39,999 bases of DNA from Candidatus Moraniibacteriota bacterium. GTDB lineage: Bacteria > Patescibacteriota > Minisyncoccia > Moranbacterales > UBA2206. Numbering within the stretch: the first letter of the stretch is position 1; the number at the start of each line of letters is the position of its first letter. Positions 27,877-37,033 of this stretch are shown here, piece by piece. A program made the translations under genes and the position numbers. The stretch is from assembly GCA_030645735.1 (NCBI GenBank), contig JAUSNP010000002.1:1-39999 (forward strand), read 5' to 3'. The notes beneath the pieces are model-generated. The model ran no database searches. It had not been told where the DNA came from and was given only the letters and a program-made list of their open reading frames with translations.

Positions 27877-28087
27877 CCTCGCCTCCTCAGTGCAAATGGT
27901 TGAATATCTTGAATTTATGATTTGTTAAATCAAGGTACTACAGTCCTATAATGTATTATTTTTAACAATTCCTGTCAACTATAAAAAACACGGCGTGAGT
28001 AAGTTTAAAACAAAAAAAAAGAGGCAACCGGATCATGATGTGTAAAACACCAAATTATCCAATCGCCTCTCTGTGGGGCCAACAGCA

Positions 28088-28390
28088 TCATTTTGTCAGT
28101 CCCAGCCGACTCATCCGCCGCGTGGTATCACTAGCGAATTCCGCCGATTGAGAATTAATGTATGACGCCATCAACATAGCGCCACTTTCATCCAACCCAT
28201 TCTCATCAAAGGCGGCATCATCACATGGCTGATCGCACGCCTTCACAACAATGGAATGTCCATTGTAGAAGGCTACGATCTTGCCGTTGGGATATTCATT
28301 GACGACGACTTCATTATCAGTGGCCCATGCCTGACCACCGCCAGTAAAAACAAAGAACAACATCAATAGGGTAACCCAAAAACTCTGCAT
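28088..28390 (-). CDS. Small secreted hypothetical protein (signal peptide)
   Basis: GGAGG SD then MQSFWVTLLMLFFVFTGGGQAWA-TDNEVVVNEYPNGKIVAFYNG. Confidence 0.65.
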   Translation of the reverse strand: MQSFWVTLLMLFFVFTGGGQAWATDNEVVVNEYPNGKIVAFYNGHSIVVKACDQPCDDAAFDENGLDESGAMLMASYINSQSAEFASDTTRRMSRLGLTK

Positions 28391-28589
28391 AAATTCCTCC
28401 ATATTGAGTTCCAAGTTTGGCGCCCATCGCCTGTTGCGTAACATTAGCAAATCTATAGCCGTTGTCAACGCAATAATTATTCAAATTTTATATGGTATAA
28501 ATTTTAAAACGATTGAACCGCTCCTCGCAAAAAAAACATTATTAGCCCGTTGCCACCGTAATTGTATATTATACGCCCATTTGGGCTTT

Positions 28590-28618
28590 TTGTCAATGAC
28601 CGCAAATCCTGCTATCAT
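28590..28618 (+). promoter_or_regulatory. Sigma70-type promoter predicting a leaderless dprA transcript
   Basis: TTGTCA (28590-28595), 17-nt spacer ending TGC, TATCAT (28613-28618), 6 nt, then ATG at 28625. Confidence 0.65.
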
Positions 28619-28624
28619 TCAACT

Positions 28625-29716
28625 ATGCAAAACAAAAATGAACTGAAATATATCAATGCTTTGAATGTTATCAATGGTGTGGGCGCGCAAAAGATGCGCC
28701 AGTTGATGGCAAGCTTCGCTTCCCCACAAAAAGCCTGGGAGGCCAGTTTGGAAGAGCTGATTGAGTCTGAAATTGGCGAGGCAATCTCACGAAAAATTGT
28801 AGAACAACGAACCAACATTGATCCAGAAACCGAATGGCTGAAATTGGAAAAAGAAAACATCCGAATGCTGATTGAGACTGATCCAGAATATCCGTGCCTG
28901 CTCAAAGAAATTCCTTCGGCGCCCTATGTACTATATATGAAGGGAGAACTTGATTTGAACTCCCCGATGATTTCGATTGTTGGCTCACGCAAATTCACTG
29001 ACTATGGTTCGCAAGTGGCCTATGCCTTTGCCAAAGACCTCGCCAAGGCTGGCATCACCGTTATCAGTGGTATGGCCTATGGCATCGACTCCATCGCCCA
29101 CCGTGGCGCGCTGGATGGTGGTGGCAAAACCATTGCCGTGCTGGGCAACAGTTTGGATGAAAAAAGCATCTACCCACAAAGTCATTTGCAACTTGCGCGA
29201 GAAATTGTAGCCAACGGCTGTTTGTTGAGTGATATGCCGTTTGGCGCTCATGCTAGCGTGGGAACTTTTCCAGCAAGAAACCGCATCGTGGCCGGACTAT
29301 CGATGGGAACGCTGATTGTCGAAGCGGGTGAAAAAAGTGGCACGCTCATCACTGCCAATCTGGCCCTAGAATTCAATCGTGATGTCTTTGCGGTGCCTGG
29401 TTCAGTTTTTTCGCCGCAATCATTTGGCACTAATGACCTGATCAAAAAAGGCGCCAAAGTTGTCACCAGCGTCAAAGACATTTTGGAAGAATTGAATTTG
29501 GAAGAAGTGCATGAGAAAGCGTTCACCCCAGCCAAAATTCCTGAGAATCCTGAAGAAGAAATCATCCTGCATATCCTATCGACTGATCCCCTTCACATTG
29601 ACAACATCTCAAAAACCTCTAAACTAGGAACAGCAACTGTCGCTTCAACCCTCGCCATGATGGAAATCAAAGGCTGGGTGAGAAATATCGGAGGACAGAA
29701 TTATATAATAATTTAA
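28625..29716 (+). CDS. dprA: DNA processing protein DprA
   Basis: ISIVGSRKFTDYG, GITVISGMAYGIDSIAHRGAL, GTLITANLALEFNRDVFAVPGS. Confidence 0.95.
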   Translation: MQNKNELKYINALNVINGVGAQKMRQLMASFASPQKAWEASLEELIESEIGEAISRKIVEQRTNIDPETEWLKLEKENIRMLIETDPEYPCLLKEIPSAPYVLYMKGELDLNSPMISIVGSRKFTDYGSQVAYAFAKDLAKAGITVISGMAYGIDSIAHRGALDGGGKTIAVLGNSLDEKSIYPQSHLQLAREIVANGCLLSDMPFGAHASVGTFPARNRIVAGLSMGTLIVEAGEKSGTLITANLALEFNRDVFAVPGSVFSPQSFGTNDLIKKGAKVVTSVKDILEELNLEEVHEKAFTPAKIPENPEEEIILHILSTDPLHIDNISKTSKLGTATVASTLAMMEIKGWVRNIGGQNYIII

Positions 29717-29846
29717 AATAACAAATACAAAATTACAAATCCTAAATAATATCTAAATTCAAATATTAAAAATTCAAAAATGTTTTGGATTTATAATTTT
29801 GAAAATTGTGATTTATTTGGAATTTGTGATTTTAAATTTTGAATTT
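29715..29846. repeat. AT-rich quasi-repeat inverted-repeat spacer
   Basis: aaataacaaatacaaaattacaaatcctaaataat... mirrored by ...gtgatttatttggaatttgtgattttaaattttgaattt. Confidence 0.65.
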
Positions 29847-32060
29847 ATGAAACTTGTAATAGTTGAATCACCCACAAAGGCTAAAACTATCACCAAATTT
29901 TTGGGCGCTAAATATGTCGTCAAATCTTCCTATGGCCATATTCGCGATTTGCCGACCAAGAAGATGGGTATTGATATCGAAAAAGATTTTGAGCCGGAAT
30001 ATGAAATTCCCAGCAAGAACATTGATCGTGTGGCAGAACTTAAAAAGCTCGCCAAGAAAGCTGATGGCGTGATTCTAGCAACTGATGAAGACCGTGAAGG
30101 AGAAGCCATCTCTTGGCATCTTGTCGCCGCTTTAGGACTCAAAATTGAGGAAACCGAAAGAATTGCTTTTCATGAAATCACGGAGAAGGCCGTCAAAGCT
30201 GCTTTGGAAAACCCACGTAAGATTGATTACAATCTAGTCGACGCGCAACAAGCACGCCGTGTTTTGGATCGCTTGGTGGGTTATGAATTGTCTCCCTTTT
30301 TGTGGAAGAAGATTCGTCGTGGACTGTCTGCTGGACGTGTGCAATCTGTTGCCTTGCGTTTGATTGTAGAAAAAGAACGAGAAATTTTAGCTTTCAAACC
30401 AGAAGAATATTGGGCTATCGGTGCGCAACTCAAAGCTGGCAAAGCTGAGTTTGAAGCGAAACTTTCCAAAGAAAATGGTACGGCCATTGGCAAGCTAGGC
30501 GTGAAAAACAAAAAACAAGCCGACGCCATTGTGAAATTTTTGGAAAAAGCTGTCTATCAAATTTCCGCTATCACCAAAAAAGAAGTACAGAAAAATCCTT
30601 TGGCACCCTATACTACCTCAACTTTGCAACAAGACTCCAATAATAAATTGGGCTACAGCTCCAAGCAGACGATGATGTTGGCCCAACAATTGTATGAAGG
30701 TATCAACATTGGCAAAGAAGGTTCAGTCGGTCTCATCACCTATATGAGAACGGACAGCATGAACCTATCAATGGAATCCATGCTCAGCGCGCAAAAAATG
30801 ATTGTCAAAAAATTTGGTAAAGACTATGCCCTTGAAAGTCCAAGATTTTTCAAGACCAAATCCAAAGGCGCGCAAGAAGCGCATGAAGCGATTCGCCCAA
30901 CTTTTCCAGAAAAAGATCCAGAATCACTCAAAGAATTTTTAGATCCCAAACAATATAAAGTTTACAAATTGATTTGGCAAAGAATGTTGGCTTGCCAAAT
31001 GGCGCCAGCGGTGATGAATTCAGTGTCAGTGGACATTTCTGCTACACAAAAGGATGCTAAAGATTTCTATGCGTTGCGCGCCAATGGCTCAACTATCAAA
31101 TTCGATGGTTATTTGAAAGTGTATGGTGACAAGGTTCCAGTTAGTGAAAACTTATTGCCCGAGATGCAGGAAAAAGATATTTTAGCTTTGGTCAAAATTC
31201 TTTCTGAGCAAAAATTCACGCAACCTCCGGCACGCTTCTCTGAAGCAACGTTGATCAAAGCGATGGAAGAGCTGGGCATTGGTCGACCATCCACTTATGC
31301 GCCAACTATTTCCACCATCATTGATCGCAAATATGTGGCCAAAGATGAAAACAAGCGACTCTTCCCCGAAGAAATTGGGCTCACGGTGTGTGATTTGCTC
31401 GTAGAACATTTCGCTGATATTGTGGATTATAAATTCACCGCCACGATGGAAGAAAATCTGGATGAAATCGCGGAAGGCAAAAAAGAGTGGGTGCCGGTCA
31501 TCCGAGATTTCTATGGACCCTTCCACAAAAATCTAGAAAAGAAAACCAAAGAAATCAAAAAAGAAGATTTACAAGAAAAATTGGATCGCCAATGTCCGGA
31601 TTGTGGTGGCGATTTGATTATGAAGTTTGGCCGTTTTGGAAAATTCATTGCCTGCGCCAATTATCCAAGTTGCAAGTTCACAGAAAAAACTGATTCCGAA
31701 AAGAAAGTGGATGAGCAACATGCGGGTGAAGTTTGTGAAATTTGTGGCGCGCCAATGCTCGTGAAGCGTGGACGCTTTGGAACTTTCTTAGGTTGTTCAA
31801 ACTATCCAGAATGCAAAGGCATCAAACGCATTGAAAACAAAACTGGTATTCAGTGTCCCAAGTGCCAACTCGGAGAAATCGTGGAACGCAAATCAAAAAA
31901 AGGCCGTGCCTTCTATGGTTGCAACACCTATCCAAAATGTGATTTCGCTCTTTGGAACAAACCGACTGGCGAAAAATGTCCCAAGTGTCAAAGCCTCTTG
32001 GTCTTTGCTGCCAAAGGCAAAACCAAATGTTCTGACAAAGAATGTGGGTTTGAAAAATAA
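29847..32060 (+). CDS. topA: DNA topoisomerase I with C-terminal zinc ribbons
   Basis: MKLVIVESPTKAKTITKFLG, DEDREGEAISWHL, TYMRTDS, CPDCGGDLIMKFGRFGKFIACANYPSC. Confidence 0.98.
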   Translation: MKLVIVESPTKAKTITKFLGAKYVVKSSYGHIRDLPTKKMGIDIEKDFEPEYEIPSKNIDRVAELKKLAKKADGVILATDEDREGEAISWHLVAALGLKIEETERIAFHEITEKAVKAALENPRKIDYNLVDAQQARRVLDRLVGYELSPFLWKKIRRGLSAGRVQSVALRLIVEKEREILAFKPEEYWAIGAQLKAGKAEFEAKLSKENGTAIGKLGVKNKKQADAIVKFLEKAVYQISAITKKEVQKNPLAPYTTSTLQQDSNNKLGYSSKQTMMLAQQLYEGINIGKEGSVGLITYMRTDSMNLSMESMLSAQKMIVKKFGKDYALESPRFFKTKSKGAQEAHEAIRPTFPEKDPESLKEFLDPKQYKVYKLIWQRMLACQMAPAVMNSVSVDISATQKDAKDFYALRANGSTIKFDGYLKVYGDKVPVSENLLPEMQEKDILALVKILSEQKFTQPPARFSEATLIKAMEELGIGRPSTYAPTISTIIDRKYVAKDENKRLFPEEIGLTVCDLLVEHFADIVDYKFTATMEENLDEIAEGKKEWVPVIRDFYGPFHKNLEKKTKEIKKEDLQEKLDRQCPDCGGDLIMKFGRFGKFIACANYPSCKFTEKTDSEKKVDEQHAGEVCEICGAPMLVKRGRFGTFLGCSNYPECKGIKRIENKTGIQCPKCQLGEIVERKSKKGRAFYGCNTYPKCDFALWNKPTGEKCPKCQSLLVFAAKGKTKCSDKECGFEK

Positions 32061-32068
32061 CATATCTT

Positions 32069-32101
32069 AAAAAAATACTCATCCGTAAGGGTGAGTTTTT
32101 T
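32069..32101 (+). terminator. topA terminator
   Basis: aaaaaaatACTCATCCgtaaGGGTGAGTtttttga. Confidence 0.8.
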
Positions 32102-32435
32102 GATTGCCCAGCGTTTTTATTTTTGCAAAAATAAAACAGTATGCCATTTTTCTTTTACCAAAGAACAGGGTGTCCATTTTCTTTGGCAGCAAAGAAAGTG
32201 GACGAAAAGAAACTGCTGCCCAGACTCGTGCTGTCTAAATTTCTAGCTTATTCGCTAAAATTTTAGGGACGACTTTCCGCTAACAGGAGCAGCGAAAAAT
32301 TTCTTAACGCTCATGCGCTGAAATTTAGAAACGCACTTCGTTATGGGCGAATTGGTTTTTCTAGTTTTTTTTTGTTTTAAAAACCCTTCCGCCTTGCGTA
32401 GTACAAAACTATAAATTGAAACTTGTGAGCGCTAA

Positions 32436-32554
32436 AAAATACTGGTCCGGCGCGGGGCAACCGGTATTTTTTCGCGAATAAGTTGAAAATTTATTTTTGT
32501 ACGAGCCGGCGGAGAGTTCTTTTTGTTACTTTTTCTTGCGGAAAGAAAAAGTAA
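32436..32554. repeat. Copy B of the 119-bp exact direct repeat
   Basis: Identical to 1-119; AAAATACTGG/CCGGTATTTT can form a stem. Confidence 0.95.
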
Positions 32555-32619
32555 AAACAATCCCCTCTTGTTTTTTACCCCCCTCTGGACTATACTAAAA
32601 AATATAAAAGAAACTTCTT

Positions 32620-34113
32620 ATGGGCAAAAATTCGATTACAATTGAGGATGTTTTGAATAAGTTGAAGGTCAAAAGAACTTCCCAGAGAGAGGCATTGATT
32701 CGCAGTGCTTACGAATTCTCTTTGATGGCTCATGCTGGCCAAAAAAGGAAGTCCGGCGAGGATTATATTCAGCATGCGCTGCACACTGCCCTCAACATCG
32801 CCAAGATGGGTATGGGTAGCAAAACCATTGCGGCTGGCCTGTTGCATGATGTGCCGGAAGACACCACTTACACGCTTGATGAGGTTGAAAAAAAATTCGG
32901 TCCAGAAGTGGCGTTTATGGTCAACGGTGTGACTAAGCTCGGCAAGATCAAATTGCGCGGTACCAAGGAAGAATATTATTTAGAAAATTTGCGCAAAATG
33001 TTTTTGGCAATGGCTTCGGACATTCGCGTAGTTATCATCAAACTGGCTGACCGCCTACACAATATGGAAACGCTCTCGGCTTTGCCAGAAGATAAACAGA
33101 AACGAATCGCGCTAGAAACTATGGAGGTTTTCACGCCGATTGCCAATCGCCTTGGAATCGGCGAAGTCAAAGGCGCACTGGAAGATCTATCTTTCAAGCA
33201 TCTTGATCGGGAAAATTATGACAAAATCAGAAAAATTCAAGAAGAAGAATATGCTCAAAGAAAAAAGTACCTCGATCGAGCGGTGGTTGAGTTGCGCAAA
33301 GAATTGACCAACGACGGCATCAAGGTTTTAGATATTTTTGGCCGATCCAAACATCTCTTCCGTCTTTTCCAGAAACTGAAAAAGCATGATATGGATATCA
33401 ATAAAATCTACGACCTCATCGGAGTCAGAATTATTTTGCCCGATATTTCCGATTGCTATGCCGCGCTGGGCATCGTGCACAAAAAGTATCGACCCCTCGT
33501 TGGAAGAATCAAAGATTATGTTTCTTTGCCCAAGCCCAATGGCTATCAATCCATCCATACCACTGTTTTTGGACCAGAAGGAAAAATTATGGAAGTGCAG
33601 TTGCGCACTCGGCAAATGGACGACGAAGCTGAATTTGGAATTGCGGCACATTGGATTTATAGCGACAAGAACCAACAAAGTTTGCGCCATCTGATTTTCG
33701 GCAACAAAGGCAAGGACAAACTCAAAGTGCCGGAAAAAGAATTGGCTTGGGTCAAACAATTGCAAGACTGGCAAAACGAGCTTGGCAAAGATGACGCTGA
33801 ATTCATTGAGAGTCTCAAAATTGATTTTTTCAAAAATCACATTTTTGCTTTCACGCCTCAAGGTGATGTGATTGATTTGCCGGAAGATTCCACACCCATT
33901 GATTTTGCTTACAAATTACACAGCTCCATCGGCAACCGCGCCACCGGCGCCAAAGCTGATGGCAAGATGGTTACTTTGGATTATAAAATTAAAAATGGCC
34001 AAGTAATTGAGATTTTGACTGTCAAAGAAAATAAAAAACCCAGTCGAGACTGGCTAATGTTTGTGCGGACTTCCCTAGCTAAGAGTCAAATCAAAAAGGC
34101 TTTCAAAAAATAG
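32620..34113 (+). CDS. RelA/SpoT-family protein (HD, synthetase, TGS; no ACT domain)
   Basis: LLHDVPEDTTYT, DIRVVIIKLADRLHNMETL, GRSKHLFRLFQKL, PKPNGYQSIHTTVFGP, EVQLRTRQMDDEAEFGIAAHW. Confidence 0.95.
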   Translation: MGKNSITIEDVLNKLKVKRTSQREALIRSAYEFSLMAHAGQKRKSGEDYIQHALHTALNIAKMGMGSKTIAAGLLHDVPEDTTYTLDEVEKKFGPEVAFMVNGVTKLGKIKLRGTKEEYYLENLRKMFLAMASDIRVVIIKLADRLHNMETLSALPEDKQKRIALETMEVFTPIANRLGIGEVKGALEDLSFKHLDRENYDKIRKIQEEEYAQRKKYLDRAVVELRKELTNDGIKVLDIFGRSKHLFRLFQKLKKHDMDINKIYDLIGVRIILPDISDCYAALGIVHKKYRPLVGRIKDYVSLPKPNGYQSIHTTVFGPEGKIMEVQLRTRQMDDEAEFGIAAHWIYSDKNQQSLRHLIFGNKGKDKLKVPEKELAWVKQLQDWQNELGKDDAEFIESLKIDFFKNHIFAFTPQGDVIDLPEDSTPIDFAYKLHSSIGNRATGAKADGKMVTLDYKIKNGQVIEILTVKENKKPSRDWLMFVRTSLAKSQIKKAFKK

Positions 34114-34145
34114 ACTCGCCATCAAAAAAATGAGGCGAGTCTATT
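34109..34145. terminator. Bidirectional hairpin between the convergent RSH gene and parB; includes the RSH stop codon
   Basis: AATAGACTCGCC-atcaaaaaaatga-GGCGAGTCTATT. Confidence 0.8.
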
Positions 34146-34166
34146 ATAATATATGCAGATAGAATT

Positions 34167-35117
34167 CTATGCGTGTACTTTGGATAGAATATTATTTAAT
34201 TCTTCTTTGGAATAATAATCAATCATAATTTTACCACCTTCCCCTGCCTTGGCCAATTTAACTTTTGTCCCCAAAGCTCCCGCCAAAATATCTTCGATTC
34301 TTTTAGTTTCTGGATCAATTGAGACTTGTCGCGTATGCGTCTTTACGGAAATTTCCTTGGTCTTATCTTCGGTCTGACGAACAGTTAGGCTGTTTTTTAA
34401 AATCATCTCAAACAGCGCTCTTTGTTTTTCTGGATTTTCAATGGCCAAAATAGCTTTAGCATGGCCTTCAGTAATCTTGCCTTCAATCAAGGCCTTTTGA
34501 ATTTCAATCGGCAAATGCAACAAGCGCAATTTGTTGGCCACCGCCGATCGACTCTTGCCCATTTTTTTAGCCACTTCCTCTTGGCTCAAATCAAATTCAT
34601 CCGCCAATTTCAAATATGATTTGGCTTCTTCAATAGCATTCAAGTCATGCCTTTGCACATTTTCGATAATGGCCAATTCTAATTTTTGTTGCTCGGTGGC
34701 GTCACGCACAATCACTGGTACAGTTTTGAGGCCAGCCAATTTGGAAGCCTGAAAACGACGCTCACCGGCAATGATTTCGTATTGATTGCCATTTTTTGTC
34801 ACCACCAATGGTTGAATCACGCCGTGTTCCTTGATTGAATCGGAAAGTTCTTGTAATTTTTCGGCATCAAAACGCAAGCGTGGCTGATGCGGATTGGGCA
34901 CGATGCGAATAACCTCAATTTCTTGTACGCCATTTTGCACCTGCAGAGACGAGGTATGCCTCGTCTCTACGCCTGCACCAACAGGCTTAGCGCCGAAATA
35001 ATTGAAATCTTCTCGCGGTTGCGAAATTGTTTGCTTATTGTTTGATTTGTTCTGAGGAATTAGAGATGCTAATCCTCGACCAAGACCATAATTTTGAGCC
35101 ATAATTATCAGAACCAC
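34167..35117 (-). CDS. parB: Chromosome partitioning protein ParB with repeat-encoded linker peptide
   Basis: GRGLASLIP, IVPNPHQPRLRFD, IAGERRFQASKLAGLKTVPVIVRD, IENVQRHDLNAIEEA. Confidence 0.96.
   Translation of the reverse strand: MVLIIMAQNYGLGRGLASLIPQNKSNNKQTISQPREDFNYFGAKPVGAGVETRHTSSLQVQNGVQEIEVIRIVPNPHQPRLRFDAEKLQELSDSIKEHGVIQPLVVTKNGNQYEIIAGERRFQASKLAGLKTVPVIVRDATEQQKLELAIIENVQRHDLNAIEEAKSYLKLADEFDLSQEEVAKKMGKSRSAVANKLRLLHLPIEIQKALIEGKITEGHAKAILAIENPEKQRALFEMILKNSLTVRQTEDKTKEISVKTHTRQVSIDPETKRIEDILAGALGTKVKLAKAGEGGKIMIDYYSKEELNNILSKVHA
34943..34970. repeat. Imperfect palindrome inside parB, same family as 2454-2482
   Basis: gcAGAGACGAGGtatgCCTCGTCTCTac, translated VETRHTSSLQ. Confidence 0.9.
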
Positions 35118-35225
35118 TGATTATCACATGACTTCACCTGATGACACATGATGTGGTTATTAAATTTTTTATTTTTGTTAACTAAATTCAGTGGAATCAA
35201 GTGTGCTCAGTGTGAATCATGTGGT
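35118..35225. repeat. Quasi-repeat inverted-repeat spacer filling the parA-parB gap
   Basis: CTGAACCACATGATTCACACTGAG... against ...CATGTGATAATCAGTGGTTCTG. Confidence 0.6.
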
Positions 35226-36017
35226 TCAGACTGTAAACTTCTTTTCTTTCTCTTTCTTGTCCATCTCGATTATTTCGCGCGCTAGATTTTTGTATGAACG
35301 GGCACCTTTGGAAAAAGCATCAAAGCCCAAAATTGATTTGCCAAAACCAGGCGCTTCAGCCAGTCGTACACTGCGTGGAATAATGCTGTCAAAAACATAA
35401 CCAGGAAAATGATCTTGCACCTCTTTGATGACTTGGCGCGACAACCGATTTCGCTTGTCATACATTGTCAAAAGCGCACCCATGATTTTCAAATCAGGCT
35501 GCAGATTTTCCTTGACCAGATTCACAGTATTTAAAAGTTGGCTCAAGCCTTCCAAGGCAAAATATTCCGTTTGTACGGGAATAATAACTTCATCACTGGC
35601 CACTAATCCATTGATAGTCAAAAGTCCAAGGCTTGGCGGTGAATCAATAATAATATAATCATAGTTGGTGCGAATTTCTCGCAAAACATTATACAATCTG
35701 AATTCTCGATTTTCCATATTCACCATCTCAATTCCAGCCCCCGCCAAATCTTGGTTGGCCGGAATGATGTCATGCCCCAAATTAGCTGTGCGAATGACAA
35801 TTTTGGAAGGGTGTTCACCCAAAACCATCGAGTGATAGAGGCTTTTTTCCATCTTTCTGATATCAATTCCCAATCCTGAGGATGCATTGCCCTGCGGATC
35901 CAAATCCACGAGCAAAACAAACTTGCCAGCTTCCGCTAGGTAGGTCGCTAAGTTGATGGCTGAGGTGGTTTTGCCAACCCCGCCCTTTTGGTTGACGAGT
36001 GAGATTATCTTTGCCAT
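35226..36017 (-). CDS. parA: Chromosome partitioning ATPase ParA/Soj
   Basis: ISLVNQKGGVGKTTSAINLATYLA deviant Walker A; LLVDLDPQGNASSGLG. Confidence 0.97.
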   Translation of the reverse strand: MAKIISLVNQKGGVGKTTSAINLATYLAEAGKFVLLVDLDPQGNASSGLGIDIRKMEKSLYHSMVLGEHPSKIVIRTANLGHDIIPANQDLAGAGIEMVNMENREFRLYNVLREIRTNYDYIIIDSPPSLGLLTINGLVASDEVIIPVQTEYFALEGLSQLLNTVNLVKENLQPDLKIMGALLTMYDKRNRLSRQVIKEVQDHFPGYVFDSIIPRSVRLAEAPGFGKSILGFDAFSKGARSYKNLAREIIEMDKKEKEKKFTV

Positions 36018-36041
36018 AATAAGTAAAGTATAGCATATTAC

Positions 36042-36125
36042 GCCCGAGTGATGAAATTGGTATACGTAGGGGATTCAAAATCCCCCGGTCGCAAGGCCGT
36101 GCGAGTTCGAGTCTCGCCTCGGGCA
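36042..36125 (+). tRNA. tRNA-Leu (anticodon CAA)
   Basis: Acceptor GCCCGAG/CTCGGGC, anticodon arm GGGGA-TTCAAAA-TCCCC, long variable arm, GTTCGAGTC T-loop; CCA not encoded. Confidence 0.93.
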
Positions 36126-36160
36126 CCCCGAAAAGTCGCTTGGCTCCTTGGGGCAAGCAC

Positions 36161-36188
36161 AAAAAAACAGGCTTTTGCCTGTTTTTTT
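36161..36188. terminator. Hairpin terminator between the tRNA and folD
   Basis: aaaaaaACAGGCttttGCCTGTttttt. Confidence 0.85.
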
Positions 36189-36193
36189 GTTAT

Positions 36194-37024
36194 TTATAAA
36201 GCCTTATTGGCTAAGTATACATTTCGCAAAAGACACGCAATAGTGACTGGCCCGACCCCACCTGGCACAGGCGAGATGAAACCATCCATATTCTGCACTG
36301 AAGCAAAATCAACATCTCCTAGCACCTTGTCGCCTACTTTGGTGATGCCACCATCAATGATGATCACGCCATCTTTCAACATTTCACCGGAGATCAAATT
36401 TGGCTCGCCACAAGCTGTGATGATAATGTCAGCATCTTTGATAACATTGATATTTTCCGACATATCCGCACGAAAAAAATATTGCGAAGTTATATTTTCT
36501 TTTTGCAACGCCACCTGCATCGTTTGGCCGAATTCTTGCGAGTTGCAAATTATAACTGCTTTTTTATTTGCTAAATTTTTCCCCGTTGATTTCAAAAGTT
36601 CCATCAACGCATTGGGAAAAACTGGCGCAAAACGCTCTTGCCCACTGAAAAACAGGGCTATATTTTCAGAATGAAAACCATCCACATCCTTTTTTGGATC
36701 GATGGCCTGGATGATTTTATTTTTATCCAAATGTTCCGGCAAGGGCAGTTGTACAATGATGCCACTAATTGTTTCATCCGCATTCAAATCATAAATTGCA
36801 TCCAATAAATCTTTTTCAGACACGGTGTCTGCCATTTCAATTTTGCGAAAACCAATGCCATTTTTTTCAGCGGCCTTGCCTTTCAAATTCACATAAATTT
36901 TAGAAGCTTCATCAGCGCCAACCAAAACAACCCCGAGCTGAGGATGCGCCTGATCTGCAGTTATTTTATTTTTCACCTCAAGCAAAATAGCCTCAGCTAT
37001 TTTCTTGCCTTCAAGAATTTGCAT
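36194..37024 (-). CDS. folD: Methylenetetrahydrofolate dehydrogenase/cyclohydrolase
   Basis: VGADEASKIYVNLKGKAAEKNGI, ISGIIVQLPLPEHLD, DVDGFHSENIA, DGGITKVGDKVLGDVDF. Confidence 0.95.
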   Translation of the reverse strand: MQILEGKKIAEAILLEVKNKITADQAHPQLGVVLVGADEASKIYVNLKGKAAEKNGIGFRKIEMADTVSEKDLLDAIYDLNADETISGIIVQLPLPEHLDKNKIIQAIDPKKDVDGFHSENIALFFSGQERFAPVFPNALMELLKSTGKNLANKKAVIICNSQEFGQTMQVALQKENITSQYFFRADMSENINVIKDADIIITACGEPNLISGEMLKDGVIIIDGGITKVGDKVLGDVDFASVQNMDGFISPVPGGVGPVTIACLLRNVYLANKAL

Positions 37025-37033
37025 AGGAAAATC

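Noticed and set aside
27637-28390. Toxin-antitoxin or bacteriocin/immunity pair from the two small secreted or membrane ORFs
   Set aside because: Each has its own SD, the gap is over 200 nt and contains a hairpin, and no recognisable toxin or immunity motif is seen.
35118-35225. parS site between parA and parB
   Set aside because: No TGTTNCACGTGNAACA-like sequence is present; the repeats there are the imperfect CACATGA/TCATGTG spacer type.
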